64,000 nucleotides of DNA from Streptomyces pseudovenezuelae (GCF_001513955.1 NZ_KQ948151.1:245479-309478), one strand, 5' to 3'; shown: positions 1 through 9,532, counted from the stretch's first letter. The notes: a model not told the origin generated them from the sequence alone. Numbers and translations: made by a program.

Positions 1-3000
1 CCAGCAGCGCGGACAGGTGTCCGGCGCGGACGCCGATCGCCCGCAGCAGGGCGAACTCCTTGCGGCGCTGCTGCGTGGAGACCACGGCGTGCACGGTGAA
101 GGCGATCACCGCGAAAGCGGGGGCCAGATAGCGGACCAGTTCCAGTGCCCGGCGCAGACCGCTGCGGAACGGGTCCGCCTGCAGGGAAGCGGCGGTACGC
201 GCGGTGGTGGTGACGCGGCCCAGCGCGGGCTGCGCCTGGGCGACGGCGGCCGTGCGCGCGCTGTCGGTACTGCTCAGCCACCAGAAAGCGGGATCCTCAT
301 GGTCGGCACCGGCCCGCGTCATCGCGGCGGCCAGTTGGCGCTGGTCGGCGATCAAGTGCCCTTGTCCACGGCCCAGTCCGGGCAGCGACTCGACCCGGCC
401 CACCACCTTGGCCGTGATCCGGGCGCTGCCCAGATCCAGCGTGGTGGTGGCGCCCACGCTCAACCGCGCGGCGCTCAGCGTCGAGGCGTCGGCGCGTACC
501 GGCAGCGGCGCGGGACGGCCGACCGGACCCGCGACGAGCCGCACCCGACTGGCGGGCCGGACGTCGTAGTCGCTGTCGGCCAGGACGCCGCCGCCGAGGG
601 AGTCGTCGATGTCCCGAGAGGACCGGATACCGGTGCTCACGCTGGTCCGCAGTACCGCGGAGCCGCCTTGAACGACGGAGCACACCCCGGGGGTGCCGGG
701 CTCGTAGCCGCCCGTGGGCTTTCCGCCGCACGCGCCCGCGGTGGAGTCGGAGGCGTGGTCCGTGCCGTCGGCCCAGGCCTGCCCACGGGGCAGCCGGGTC
801 ACCCAGGTGTCCGAGGTGCCGCGCGCGCCCACCCGTATCAGTTCCAGGTCCAGGCGCGCGGGACGTGTGTCCGGCTGCGGGAGGAGACTCACGGCGGTCA
901 CCGTCAGCGGGTACTGCCTCGGGTGGCCGCCGCTCAGAGCCACATCGAGGGGGACGACGACGGTGTGCCGAGCCCCGTCCGCGGCGGGCAGGTGGGTGGT
1001 CGCCGTGCTGACGAGACCGGAGGCGTCCTGCAAGGTCAGCTCCAGGCCGGGCGCCGCCCGGTTGCCGTCACTGCTCAGCCGCTCCTCCAGCAGCAGCGCG
1101 GTCGGACGCCCGGGCAGCCGTATGCCGTGGACGCCCGGTGACGGGGTGCGGGGAGCGGGTCCGCCGATCGTGCCGACCAGGTCCTCGGTGGCGCCGCCGG
1201 GCAGGTTCACCGTCGACCGCGTCACCGGCGTCACGGCAGTCACCGCCGGCAGCGCGCGATAGGCGGAGCCCAGTACGGAGGAGGGGTAACTGCCCGCTGC
1301 GGACGGCGAGATCCGCACGTCCGCGCCGACCGTGAACGCGGCCTCCTCGGAAGCCAGGGCGCCGAGGCAGGCGGCCAGCGCGGTGGTCGCGAAGGCGCTC
1401 ACCGACACGGCCAGGCACATCAGCACCACCGGTCCCGCGTTGCGCGCGGCCCGCCGGCCCAGTTGCCAGCCCGCCAGCGCGAGGACCACCCCCCGGCTAC
1501 GACGGCCGAACGCGTCCAGCGCGAGAGAGGCCAGCGGCAGCAGTCGTAGGAGCAGAAGCGCGGCCGCGCCCGCCACCAGGGTCGGCACCAGGACCAGCAC
1601 CGGGTCCGCGGACGCGCCGCCGGTACCGAGACCGGCCAGGAGTGAGTGGTGCCGCCGCAGTTCCAGATAGCCCAGGACGGCGATGGCCGCCAGGGCCAGG
1701 TCGGCGCTGAGCCGCTGCGCGGCGGCGGCCCGGGCACCCCGGGCCAACTCCGGCCGCGCCGACGGCAGTACGGGCAGCAGCACCGCCGCGGCGTGCACGA
1801 GCAGGGTCACACCCACCGCCGCCCAGGCGCCGGTGCCTCGGTCACCGGGGTGCAGCAGTCCGTCCAGGAAGGGCGCGGCGACGGCGGCGGGGATGCCGGT
1901 GAGCGCCCACTCCCCCGCGGCGCTCCCCAGCAACCGCAGGGTGCCGGCGCCTCTGGCCCGTTGCAGAGCCAGCTCGTCGCGCCGGCGCACCGTCAACTGA
2001 CGTGCGGCCAGGACCAGGGTGGCGAGGGCGAGGGCCGCCAGCATCACGCTCGGCAGGTACAGCGAGGACCGGGCCGCCACCATGGGCACCGTCAGGTCGT
2101 CGATCGCCCCCGGCAGACCGGAGACCACGGTCAGGTCGTCCAGCGACGGCTGCCGCCCGCCGAACACCGACACGCGACTCCGGCTCCCGGAGAACGCACG
2201 CAGCCGTTCACGCAGCCCGGCGAGGCTGTCCGCGTCGACCCGGGAGAAGTCGGGCTGCACACTCCAGTGAGCCGTCAGGTGTCCGTTCAGGACGGCACTG
2301 CCGTTCAGATCCGACGCCGACACCACGAGCAGGCTCTGATCGGCGGTTGCCCCGGGCGCCAGGTCGCCCGCCATGGCCGGCCAGAATCCGACGGCGCCAC
2401 GCGCCCGGAAGACGCCGGTGATCCGTACGGTCACGGCGCGCCCGAAGGCGTCCTCCACGCGCAGAGCGGTGCCGGGTCCGACGCCCAGACGCCGGGCCAG
2501 CGCGTCGGGCAGCGCTGCGTCGACCGGGGCGGTGGAACCGGAGCCGACGCGGACTTCGGGGAGGGAGGTGAACGCGGCGGCCGGTGCGTCGGCGGTGCCG
2601 GCGGGCCATCGCCCGGCTACCAACTGCCCGAACCCGCCCCCGCCTTGGACGGCGACAGGGTGCAGCCCGCTGGCTCCGGGAGCGCGAGGCGGACTGGCCC
2701 CGTCGCCGATCCCTGTCACCGAGACCGGCGACACACCGAGCAGACCGACGTAGGTCCGCTGCGGCACCCCGGCGAACACCCGGTCGGCGGCGGCCCGCAC
2801 ATCGCGATCGGCGACGGCCATTCCGCCGGCCCGGAAGGACGCGCTGACACTCGCCTGCGCGTCGAGGCGACCGGCCAGCCGCCGTACGGCTCCGTCCTGC
2901 ACGGAACTTCCCGCCAGCGCCGCGAGCGCGGCCAACGCCGTCGCACACAGCAGCACGGTCACCGCGACAGCGGCCAGCGTCGGCCCATGCTGGGTGGCGC

Positions 3001-3088
3001 GCCTGACCACGGCGGGGAGCCGCTGCCGCCGAGGACGCGGGGCACCTGGGCGCGACCGAGGCGAAGAAGTCAAGGCCGTGGCGGCCAC
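1..3088 (-). CDS. ABC transporter permease, FtsX-like (3' end beyond window)
   Basis: Membrane permease of the large FtsX/MacB type found in actinomycetes. It would pair with a separate ATPase and act on lipids, peptides or antibiotics at the membrane. The frame is open on the minus strand from a GTG at 3088, preceded by a GGGG-rich ribosome site, to the left edge, so about 1,029 residues are visible and the C-terminus is missing. Visible features are an N-terminal membrane segment (LAAVAVTVLLCATALAALAA), a long extracytoplasmic region, a central cluster of membrane segments around 1400-2100, and a second FtsX block near the left edge with RRKEFALLRAIGVRAGHLSA, the typical FtsX signature. The ATPase is not in the window. 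Substrate unknown. Confidence 0.88.
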   Translation of the reverse strand, partial: MAATALTSSPRSRPGAPRPRRQRLPAVVRRATQHGPTLAAVAVTVLLCATALAALAALAGSSVQDGAVRRLAGRLDAQASVSASFRAGGMAVADRDVRAAADRVFAGVPQRTYVGLLGVSPVSVTGIGDGASPPRAPGASGLHPVAVQGGGGFGQLVAGRWPAGTADAPAAAFTSLPEVRVGSGSTAPVDAALPDALARRLGVGPGTALRVEDAFGRAVTVRITGVFRARGAVGFWPAMAGDLAPGATADQSLLVVSASDLNGSAVLNGHLTAHWSVQPDFSRVDADSLAGLRERLRAFSGSRSRVSVFGGRQPSLDDLTVVSGLPGAIDDLTVPMVAARSSLYLPSVMLAALALATLVLAARQLTVRRRDELALQRARGAGTLRLLGSAAGEWALTGIPAAVAAPFLDGLLHPGDRGTGAWAAVGVTLLVHAAAVLLPVLPSARPELARGARAAAAQRLSADLALAAIAVLGYLELRRHHSLLAGLGTGGASADPVLVLVPTLVAGAAALLLLRLLPLASLALDAFGRRSRGVVLALAGWQLGRRAARNAGPVVLMCLAVSVSAFATTALAACLGALASEEAAFTVGADVRISPSAAGSYPSSVLGSAYRALPAVTAVTPVTRSTVNLPGGATEDLVGTIGGPAPRTPSPGVHGIRLPGRPTALLLEERLSSDGNRAAPGLELTLQDASGLVSTATTHLPAADGARHTVVVPLDVALSGGHPRQYPLTVTAVSLLPQPDTRPARLDLELIRVGARGTSDTWVTRLPRGQAWADGTDHASDSTAGACGGKPTGGYEPGTPGVCSVVQGGSAVLRTSVSTGIRSSRDIDDSLGGGVLADSDYDVRPASRVRLVAGPVGRPAPLPVRADASTLSAARLSVGATTTLDLGSARITAKVVGRVESLPGLGRGQGHLIADQRQLAAAMTRAGADHEDPAFWWLSSTDSARTAAVAQAQPALGRVTTTARTAASLQADPFRSGLRRALELVRYLAPAFAVIAFTVHAVVSTQQRRKEFALLRAIGVRAGHLSALL

Positions 3089-3546
3089 ATGCAACCCCCG
3101 CAGAATCGAACATGTGACGGTGACGGCGTGTCACAGTCCTACCAGTCATCACCAAGACCGCACAAGGATCGCCGGTGCCGTTCGGTCGATGCCAGGTGGT
3201 GCCAACCTGCTCAGGATCCAACGTCGTTCATCTGCTGGGGTGTTGGGGATGTGTTCGGTCGTCGCGTGCACGTGGGTAGGGACTCACCGTGGCGCTGGTC
3301 CGCGGTCGGTGGTCGGTGGTCGGTGGTCGGCATTCCGGTCAATTCCAAGACGAGGATGGCGGCTCCGAACGGCGTGACCGGGGGCATCAGCTTGAGCCGC
3401 TGTCCCCCGAGTTCAACGCCGAGCCGGCGGGCGCAGCCCCGCGCTACTACGCCTTGGTTGAGCGGACGCCCTCCCTGTCGGCGGACAGTAGCGCTCGCAT
3501 GCCCCCTCCCCCGGCTCGGGCCCGGCTCGGGCAAGCGTGGTGAGGA
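3089..3546. other. Gene-free stretch with a heptamer tandem repeat
   Basis: No convincing gene. It should hold the promoter of the permease gene at its left end. At 3304-3330 there are three full copies and one partial copy of the heptamer GGTCGGT. A weak minus-strand reading frame (3211-3534) has no recognisable domain and I do not call it. Confidence 0.5.
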
Positions 3547-5181
3547 TCAGTCAGCAGTCGTGGGGACGTGCTGGTCCTGCGCCTCGGCGGACGAGAGCCC
3601 GGCCGCATCGGCCGCGGTGCCGCCCGGGTGCCACAGGGCGAACAGGAACGCGATCCCCAGGGCGACGGCCATGCCGTAGAAGACCCACTGATTCGCCTCG
3701 GCGAAGTCCATGCGGACCGCGCTGACGACGTCGCGCGTCCGGTCCGCCGCCGCACCGGTGCCCGAGGGCGGGCTGGCGTCGCCGCTGCCCGTGATGGAGC
3801 TGCTGAGGTGGTGGGCGGTGTCTCGTGCCTGTTCGGCCGACAGGCCCCGCGACTCGAGAGTGCTCGTCACGTTCGAGCGCGTGACATGGGTGAGTACGGT
3901 GCCGAAGACGGCCATGCCCACGCTCGCCGCGTAGTTGCGCACCGTCTGGGTGACGCCCGTGACCTCGCCGTAGGAAGGTCCGATCGCACGGTTGACGGCG
4001 TCCGTGGAGGCGGGAGCCAGAATGAAGCCGATGCCCGCCCCGGCCAACGCCGCGTACGGCCACTGGTCGTGCATGGACAGATCGGTCAGCTTGCCCGCCC
4101 ACAGGGCGAAGCCGACGCAGCCCAGGACGGCGCCCGCCTTCAGCGCCGGACGAGCACCCCGCTGATCGAGGATCCGCCCGCCCCACTGCGAGGCGATGGC
4201 GAAGCCCGCGAACACATACAACAGGAACAGCGCTGCCTGGTTGGGCGAGGCGCTGAGCGAGACCTGTGCGTAGACGGAGGCGAAGAAGAACAGCGGAACG
4301 AACGCGAGCATGGCGCAGAACAGCACCACCGCGTCGATGGTGAAGCCCCGGTCCCGAAAGACCCGCAGGTCGATCAGCGGATGGCGGACGCCCCGCTCGT
4401 AGCGGACGAAGACGGCCAGGATCGCCAGGCCGCCCGCCACGCAGAGCCAGGTGACCGGGCTGTCCCAGCCCCAGGAGTAGGCCTGCTGGAAGCCGAGAAC
4501 GCTCAGTCCCATGCCGGCTGCCATGAGAGCGGCGCCCACGATGTCCAGGGTGCCGGTCCGTTTGCGGTCGGCGATGTGTGCCATCGCGGTCAGTACGAGC
4601 GCCACCACGGCCACGGGCACGTTGACCCAGAACACCGCGCGCCAGGTCCATGCCGCCGTGAGCCAGCCGCCCAGCAGCGGCCCGACGGCGGTCAGCGCAC
4701 CCGAGAGCCCGAAGAACAGCGCGAGGGCCCGGCCGCGCCGCTCTGCCGGGAACACCGCCACGACCACGGCGAGCGCGGCAGGGAAGAGCAGTGCCGCCCC
4801 GGCTCCCTGGACAGCCCTGAAGCCGATGAGCCAGCCCTGGGCGGCGTCCCCCTTGGGGACACAGCCGCACATCACCGAGGACACGACGAACACCAGCGTG
4901 CCGATGACCACGATCCGGCGCGGGCCGTACAGGTCAGCCAGGCGGCCGCCGACAGCGAAGAAGGCGGCCAACGCCAGCAGATACGCGTTGATCACCCACT
5001 GCATCCCGGACGCTGAGAGGCCCAGTTCCCGGACGATGTCAGGGGCGGCGATCGAGACGATGGTCTGATCGATGAACGTCATGGCAACCGCGAACATCAT
5101 GGCCGCGAGAGCCAGCGTCTGCTGATGAACCGAGCGAGGCGCCGGCGTGGTGCCAGCACCCCCGAGGCGTGTGTCACTCAC
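3547..5181 (-). CDS. MFS transporter, DHA2 (EmrB/QacA) drug exporter
   Basis: Proton-driven drug exporter of the 14-helix DHA2 family, 544 residues, a usual length. The N-terminal half shows the helix-1 motif FIDQTIVSIAAPDI, WVINAYLLALAAFFAVGGRL and the loop-2 motif GRLADLYGPRRIV. Helix 5 has GPLLGGWL and WRAVFWVNVPV. The last 80 residues after the Ser/Gly-rich stretch form a final membrane segment and a hydrophilic tail. The start is GTG at 5181 (MSDTRLGG); the AG-rich ribosome site lies very close, so a downstream start is possible. No regulator adjoins it. Substrate unknown. Confidence 0.93.
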   Translation of the reverse strand: MSDTRLGGAGTTPAPRSVHQQTLALAAMMFAVAMTFIDQTIVSIAAPDIVRELGLSASGMQWVINAYLLALAAFFAVGGRLADLYGPRRIVVIGTLVFVVSSVMCGCVPKGDAAQGWLIGFRAVQGAGAALLFPAALAVVVAVFPAERRGRALALFFGLSGALTAVGPLLGGWLTAAWTWRAVFWVNVPVAVVALVLTAMAHIADRKRTGTLDIVGAALMAAGMGLSVLGFQQAYSWGWDSPVTWLCVAGGLAILAVFVRYERGVRHPLIDLRVFRDRGFTIDAVVLFCAMLAFVPLFFFASVYAQVSLSASPNQAALFLLYVFAGFAIASQWGGRILDQRGARPALKAGAVLGCVGFALWAGKLTDLSMHDQWPYAALAGAGIGFILAPASTDAVNRAIGPSYGEVTGVTQTVRNYAASVGMAVFGTVLTHVTRSNVTSTLESRGLSAEQARDTAHHLSSSITGSGDASPPSGTGAAADRTRDVVSAVRMDFAEANQWVFYGMAVALGIAFLFALWHPGGTAADAAGLSSAEAQDQHVPTTAD

Positions 5182-5580
5182 CCTCTCAGTCTGCCCCCAC
5201 CCAGGCGAACCCGCAGCAGAGCCGGATACGGCGGGTGCGCGGGCGCCTGGACGGCGGGAAGCAAGCCCTCCGCCCGGCCGCGGACCCGCGGACGAGACTG
5301 GTGGTTCTCACGACGACTCCACCCACATCACGAGGCCGGCCAGGACCGGGGCGTGGCAGCCGCGCAGAGCTTCTGTCGGCCCAGACGCTTGGCGAGGTAT
5401 CGCAGGCTCATCCGGCCGTCGGTCTGGAGCGCGTAGCAGAGGGCTTTCCCAAAGGCGTCCGGTTCCCGGGCGGCCGGCCGGGCGGCATCGCACGCGGAAC
5501 CCCACAGCGTCGATGTGCGCAGTCACTCCCGTCGTTCGCCGTATTCCCGCGCAACCTGACGCGTCGTAAAGTCACGACCG
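5182..5580. other. Gene-free stretch between MFS exporter and small membrane protein
   Basis: No gene called. A minus-strand segment around 5380-5450 could encode a conserved-looking fragment (KALCYALQTDGRMSLRYLAK), but it has no start or stop context and I cannot assign it. The rest should contain the divergent promoters of the two flanking genes. Confidence 0.35.
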
Positions 5581-5919
5581 ATGACACCTGATGACGAGAC
5601 CTGGCTGAGAGGCTGGCACGTAGCCCCGCTGTGGCGAGTGCGGCCGAAGCATGTCCGCGCGGTCGCCGCCGCTCATGGAGTGCGGAGCAAAGAGCACAAG
5701 ACCTCCGCCAGCACATCAGAGACCAGCTACGTGGTGTACCACCTGGGGGATGCGCAACGCCTCGCGGAGAACCTCGACAACGGCAGCGTGTCCGTCGATC
5801 TCCGATGGCGGACCGACACCCCGCAGGGCCGGCGGGCCGTCGTGCGCGACGTTCTGCTCGGCTGCGGCGTCCTGTTCCTTATCCTGACGCTGCTCACGGT
5901 CGGGCTGTTGCGCATGTAG
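5581..5919 (+). CDS. Small hypothetical protein with C-terminal membrane helix
   Basis: 112-residue protein, no family recognised. The first 85 residues are soluble and mixed-charge. The last 25 (RDVLLGCGVLFLILTLLTVG) form one clear membrane helix, so it is probably a tail-anchored or bitopic protein with its N-terminus in the cytoplasm. The codon bias is less extreme than in its neighbours, and overlapping reading frames exist on both strands, so reality of the gene rests mainly on the well-formed helix and the ATG start at 5581. Convergent with the SDR that follows. Confidence 0.5.
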   Translation: MTPDDETWLRGWHVAPLWRVRPKHVRAVAAAHGVRSKEHKTSASTSETSYVVYHLGDAQRLAENLDNGSVSVDLRWRTDTPQGRRAVVRDVLLGCGVLFLILTLLTVGLLRM

Positions 5920-6066
5920 CGCCGACTGCTGGGACCGGCTGGACCGATGCACGAACCGTCCGTACGCGGTGCCGCTGGCTGCCCTTCCGCCGTGCCTTGG
6001 GGCGGTGGCAGTCGGAGTGGATGTTCCAGGCCGCGAGGGCTTTCCCGGCGTCGGTTTTCGGATGTC

Positions 6067-6780
6067 TCAGTGCTGGCGTTGCGGGTGATGCCGTGCGTGG
6101 CGAGGCAGGCTCGTGCTCGGTGCATGAACATGATCGTCCGTCGACGCCCCAGCCGCCGCCGTCGGGATCTGCCGACCTCCGTCACAGCAACGTGGACCAC
6201 GCGGCCAGGCCGCCGCCGGGCGACGATCTTCGCCTGGCGGGACCACCTCGATCACCTGGACGCCCGCGTCAGCACTGGCGAGCTGGATGCGCAGGCTCTC
6301 GGAGAAGGAGTGCAGCGCGGCCTTCGTCGCGCTGTAGGTCGGGGTGCTCTGATACGGGACGAACGCCAACGCCGAGGTGACGTTCATGACGACCGCGTCC
6401 TCCTTGCCCCCCAGCTGCGGCAGGAAGGCGTACGTCATCCGGATCGTGCCGAGCAGATTGGTCGCGACGTGATCCTCGGCAACCTGCAGACCGGCCGGGT
6501 CGAGGACATTCTCCAGTTGCATGATGCCGGCGTTGTTGACGAGAACGTTCAGCCCTGGATGGCTCGCCGCCACGGCCTCACGGGCCCGGGCGATCGAGTC
6601 GGGGTCGGCGACGTCGAGGACGAGCCCGTCGATGCCCGGGTGCTCGGCCGTGATGCCGTCGAGGAGCTCCTTGCGCCGGCCGGCGACGATCACCTTGTTT
6701 CCGGCCTCGTGCAGACGCAGGGCCAGGCCGATGCCCGAGGTTCCGCCGGTGATCAGGATCGTGTTGCCGGTGATCTTCAT
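6067..6780 (-). CDS. Short-chain dehydrogenase (DltE-like), C-terminus replaced
   Basis: NAD(P)-dependent oxidoreductase with a Rossmann fold. From ATG at 6780, preceded by GAAGGAG, it reads MKITGNTILITGGTSGIGLA, carries the cofactor motif GGTSGIG, the structural motif NNAG and the catalytic Y-x-x-x-K (TYSATKAAL). It follows DltE-like SDRs up to VQVIEVVPPG. From about 6225 the remaining some 50 residues are Arg/Pro-rich and unlike any SDR, ending at 6067. The normal C-terminal segment seems lost by frameshift or by recombination with unrelated DNA. The core fold would be incomplete, so activity is doubtful. Confidence 0.7.
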   Translation of the reverse strand: MKITGNTILITGGTSGIGLALRLHEAGNKVIVAGRRKELLDGITAEHPGIDGLVLDVADPDSIARAREAVAASHPGLNVLVNNAGIMQLENVLDPAGLQVAEDHVATNLLGTIRMTYAFLPQLGGKEDAVVMNVTSALAFVPYQSTPTYSATKAALHSFSESLRIQLASADAGVQVIEVVPPGEDRRPAAAWPRGPRCCDGGRQIPTAAAGASTDDHVHAPSTSLPRHARHHPQRQH

Positions 6781-7119
6781 GGGGGTCTTGCTCCTTCGGT
6801 ACGGCGGGCGGTGAGCGCCCGCAGCCTCGACCGTAGGAGCGTCCGCGCAGGGGCGGGAGAGGAAGGTTTGTCCATGGATCGGCGGTCCCTGGCTGAGCCG
6901 TGGAAGGCGCCCGTGCCGGTCAGCCCTCAGACTGGGCGCAGGAAGCCGCCGGTAGGAGCAAGTACGACGGCTACAGCGTGCCCCGCACCGCGTTCGCGGC
7001 ATAGGGCCGCCGCGGACGAATGGGCGGACTACGCCCAAGCCCGAGCTGCTCCTTTCCCATTCGAAGACTTCATCCGTTGCTACCACCATCAAGCTGGAGT
7101 GTGACGAGCGTGGACGGTC
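6781..7119. other. Gene-free stretch upstream of the SDR
   Basis: Contains the SDR ribosome site (GAAGGAGC) and presumably its promoter. Open frames across it are out-of-frame extensions with no recognisable protein. Nothing else seen. Confidence 0.4.
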
Positions 7120-7833
7120 TCAGCCGGGGAGGGTTCCCGAACGATCGGCGGCCTGCCCTGGGCATGCATCCGTCAGCGACGCATCGTCTCTCATGACCAC
7201 GAGACGGCTCACCTCATAGGACATCTCAGCAGTCCCGGGCTCGGGGGCCGGGTGGTAACGGCCCGCGCACACCGACAGGTTGACGATGAGGTAGGCGTGC
7301 CAACCAGACCCCACGCCCCTCCTGTCGGAGAAGATCCGCTCGCCGTCGAGGGTCCACACCACACTTCGCCGACCGAAGGTCACCCCCAGATCAAGGACGG
7401 CCCCCGGGCGCACCGCCTCGTGGCGGACATAACTCTGTCCCTCACGTACGTGATTGGTCAGCTCCAGAAGGTCGGGGTTGTCGGGGTGGTACTCGAAGAC
7501 GTCGACCTCATTGCCGCCGTCCCGCCAGGTCCAGATGGCGGGCCAGGCACCCAGCCGGGTGGGCAACCGTACGGTGGTCTCCAGGTGGTCCCCGGTACGC
7601 ACCATGAACCCTTCGGCACTCCCCTCGGTGGTCAGCAGGCCCGCGTCCCACAGGCCGTCCGCCCTGCGCCGGGCCCTGAACGTGCCAAGCCGGGAATAGG
7701 CGGGATCCGACGTGAGGTGATCGAGTTTGTTATCGCCCTGGTTGGTGGGCCCTCCGTTCGGATAGGCCCAGGAGCGGCCCGCGACCCACTGGCGTTCCGA
7801 GGAGAAATCGGCGCTGAACACGACGGCACTCAC
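7120..7833 (-). CDS. GH16-like concanavalin-fold glycosidase, no signal peptide
   Basis: 237-residue beta-jelly-roll protein of the glycoside hydrolase family 16 type (endo-beta-1,3/1,4-glucanase, agarase or laminarinase family). The catalytic motif ExDxxE is intact as NEVDVFEYHP, and a typical GH16 segment WTLDGERIF (position of the substrate-facing strand) follows about 65 residues later. The start is GTG at 7833, eight bases after AAGGAGG. An in-frame extension to 8070 exists but is Arg-rich and lacks a ribosome site. Unlike most Streptomyces GH16 enzymes there is no Sec or Tat signal, so it is either cytoplasmic or exported another way. Substrate unknown. Confidence 0.75.
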   Translation of the reverse strand: MSAVVFSADFSSERQWVAGRSWAYPNGGPTNQGDNKLDHLTSDPAYSRLGTFRARRRADGLWDAGLLTTEGSAEGFMVRTGDHLETTVRLPTRLGAWPAIWTWRDGGNEVDVFEYHPDNPDLLELTNHVREGQSYVRHEAVRPGAVLDLGVTFGRRSVVWTLDGERIFSDRRGVGSGWHAYLIVNLSVCAGRYHPAPEPGTAEMSYEVSRLVVMRDDASLTDACPGQAADRSGTLPG

Positions 7834-8219
7834 AGGCACCCCCTCCTTGCTGTCAATGCCCCTGCCTTTCGCATCTCCCGCCCCGTCCGTCTCCATGCGC
7901 CATCCGCCCATATCCGCCGCGCAATTCAGCCTCCCGAGTGAGGGTCGCCGTGAACGCGCCCGCTCACACCGGACGTACGCACACACGCGGCCGCGGAAGC
8001 CATTGACGCGACCGGGGAAAGGCCGACCAAGAGCACCGGAGGAGGCAATGGGACGTGCCGATAAACCCATCGAGTCGTACGACCGCGCTGCAGGCGGATC
8101 TCGTACCTGCCGCGCGGGACCCGGGAATGGGCAGGCAATCCGATCTAGCGACTCATGGCTCGGGTAGACAGCTTCGAGGTTCGATTTTGCGCGTCCAAGA
8201 TCAGTTGAGATGCGACTTC

Positions 8220-8483
8220 TCAGTCAGCGACGGGCCCAATCTGGACAACCCACACCTCAAAGGGGTCCTCGTGCGGCTTATCGGGAGGGAAGGGATCGAG
8301 TGTCAGCGAAGCCTCAGTATGATCCCGCGCCCGTTCGTACTCCCAAGAGCCTGGCGACTGAGGCGCGGGCCCGTCCCACACCAAACGCACCAACGGGGAG
8401 AATTCGTTGTCGCTGGAGGTGAGACTCCGGCCTTCTCCGGAGATCTGAACAATCTCGTCCTCCGCCGGTGTCTGTTCGGGCAC
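8220..8483 (-). CDS. Small acidic hypothetical protein
   Basis: 87-residue reading frame from GTG at 8483, preceded by AAGGGAG at short spacing. The product is acidic (MPEQTPAEDEIVQISGEGRS...), with Asp/Glu and Trp spread evenly, as expected for a real soluble protein and unlike the Arg-rich shadow frames. No domain recognised. A longer plus-strand frame (8055-8525) overlaps it and looks less protein-like. Confidence 0.35.
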   Translation of the reverse strand: MPEQTPAEDEIVQISGEGRSLTSSDNEFSPLVRLVWDGPAPQSPGSWEYERARDHTEASLTLDPFPPDKPHEDPFEVWVVQIGPVAD

Positions 8484-8798
8484 TTACTCCCTTCACCATC
8501 GAGCGAGCAGGGCCCGTCAGGCTAGCCCCGACTTGAACTCACAGCCCCCTGCCTTGATGCGGGTACCGCCTGAAGGATCCCCGACCAGGGCCTCCAGAAC
8601 TGGGCCGGGGACGCCGGTAAAGCCGCACCGCTGACATACGACTCCCGGCCTACGTCTGTGTACATGGCCGTGCGAGCACGCAGGTTCGGCTCGTGACTCG
8701 GGCTCGACTTGGCCTGACGTGTCTTCGACGGGACACGGGCCCGGCCGGCCTGCCCGCGACCTCGGGGTGGATCCCGGTTCTTGGTGACCGTGCGGGGG
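8484..8798. other. Gene-free stretch before the aspartate cluster
   Basis: No gene called. A minus-strand frame around 8530-8650 could give a short Cys-containing peptide (CQRCGFTGVPGP...), without a supported start. Otherwise nothing seen. Confidence 0.3.
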
Positions 8799-9485
8799 CT
8801 AGGTGGTCGCGGTTTCGGCGAACTGGTTCGTGTCGAAGAGCTGATTGATGTGTCCGCCGAGGGCGGACCAATGCTGTCCTGACAGCTCGGCGGCGGCACG
8901 GGCGTCGCCGCCGGCGCAGACGTCGATGAGTTGGTCATGGTGCTCGATGGTGTTGCGGCCGCCCAGCAGGGTGGAGAACTTGCGGAAGAGGATGCGGTGG
9001 ATCTGCGGGTGCAGCTGATCGACTATCCGGCTGAGTACGGGGTTGTCGGCGGCCGCGATGGGAACGGCATGGAAGCGGTCGTCGGCGGCGAGCGCGGCGG
9101 TGGTGTCGTTGGCGGCTACGGCCCGTTCGAAGTCGCGGTTGGCCTCGCGCATGTGCCGCAGGTCCTGGTCTGTCATGACCGGCACGGCGGTCTCGATGGC
9201 GAGCTGGTCGAGAGAGCGCAGGACGGCCAGGGTCTTCTCGACGTCGCGGCGGTTGAGGGTGGTGATGCGGGTGTAGACGCCGGGTTTGGCTTCGACGAGG
9301 CCGATGTCGGCAAGCCGGGAGAGTGCCTCACGCACCGGGGTGCGGCTGAGTCCGAGACGCTCGGCGAGTTCTCCGTCCTTCACCTTCTCGCCGGGGACGA
9401 GTTCACCGCGGACGATGGAGTCGCGCAGGCGGTCGTAGACCTCGTCACTGAGGAGGCGGCGGGAGACAGGACTGTCGAGTGACAT
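8799..9485 (-). CDS. GntR-family regulator (FadR/FCD subfamily) of the aspartate cluster
   Basis: 228-residue transcription factor. The N-terminal winged helix reads LSDEVYDRLRDSIVRGELVP and GELAERLGLSRTPVREALSR, the standard GntR signature. The C-terminal FCD domain (about residues 85-215) is all-helical and carries His and Asp residues that bind a metal and a carboxylate ligand in this family. The start is ATG at 9485 (MSLDSP). It lies 47 bp downstream of the racemase in the same direction. Context suggests that it senses aspartate, fumarate or a related dicarboxylate and controls the racemase, symporter and aspartase. Confidence 0.9.
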   Translation of the reverse strand: MSLDSPVSRRLLSDEVYDRLRDSIVRGELVPGEKVKDGELAERLGLSRTPVREALSRLADIGLVEAKPGVYTRITTLNRRDVEKTLAVLRSLDQLAIETAVPVMTDQDLRHMREANRDFERAVAANDTTAALAADDRFHAVPIAAADNPVLSRIVDQLHPQIHRILFRKFSTLLGGRNTIEHHDQLIDVCAGGDARAAAELSGQHWSALGGHINQLFDTNQFAETATT

Positions 9486-9500
9486 ATTGCGTACGATACA
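9482..9500. promoter_or_regulatory. Possible GntR operator overlapping the regulator start
   Basis: The segment ATATTGCGTACGATACAT around 9485-9502 contains a central GCGTACG core with weak dyad symmetry. It shares the octamer ATATTGCG with the symporter/aspartase divergent region (11675-11682), suggesting a common binding site. By-eye match only. Confidence 0.35.
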
Positions 9501-9532
9501 TCGCTCATGGTCCAGGCCTCCCGCCTTCCCCG

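Noticed and set aside
3304..3330. Heptamer tandem repeat considered as a CRISPR or iteron array
   Set aside because: Units are only 7 bp and contiguous, with no spacers and no replication gene nearby.
3211..3534. Minus-strand frame of 107 codons between the permease and MFS genes
   Set aside because: Includes the heptamer repeat and a Pro/Thr-rich tail. No ribosome site and no recognisable domain.
1646..3679. Plus-strand open frame of 677 codons over the ABC permease
   Set aside because: Low-complexity Gly/Arg/Gln-rich translation. The minus-strand frame encodes a recognisable FtsX permease.
8500..8800. Possible tRNA, because of a TTGAACTC segment near 8532
   Set aside because: No acceptor, D or anticodon stem can be drawn around it.
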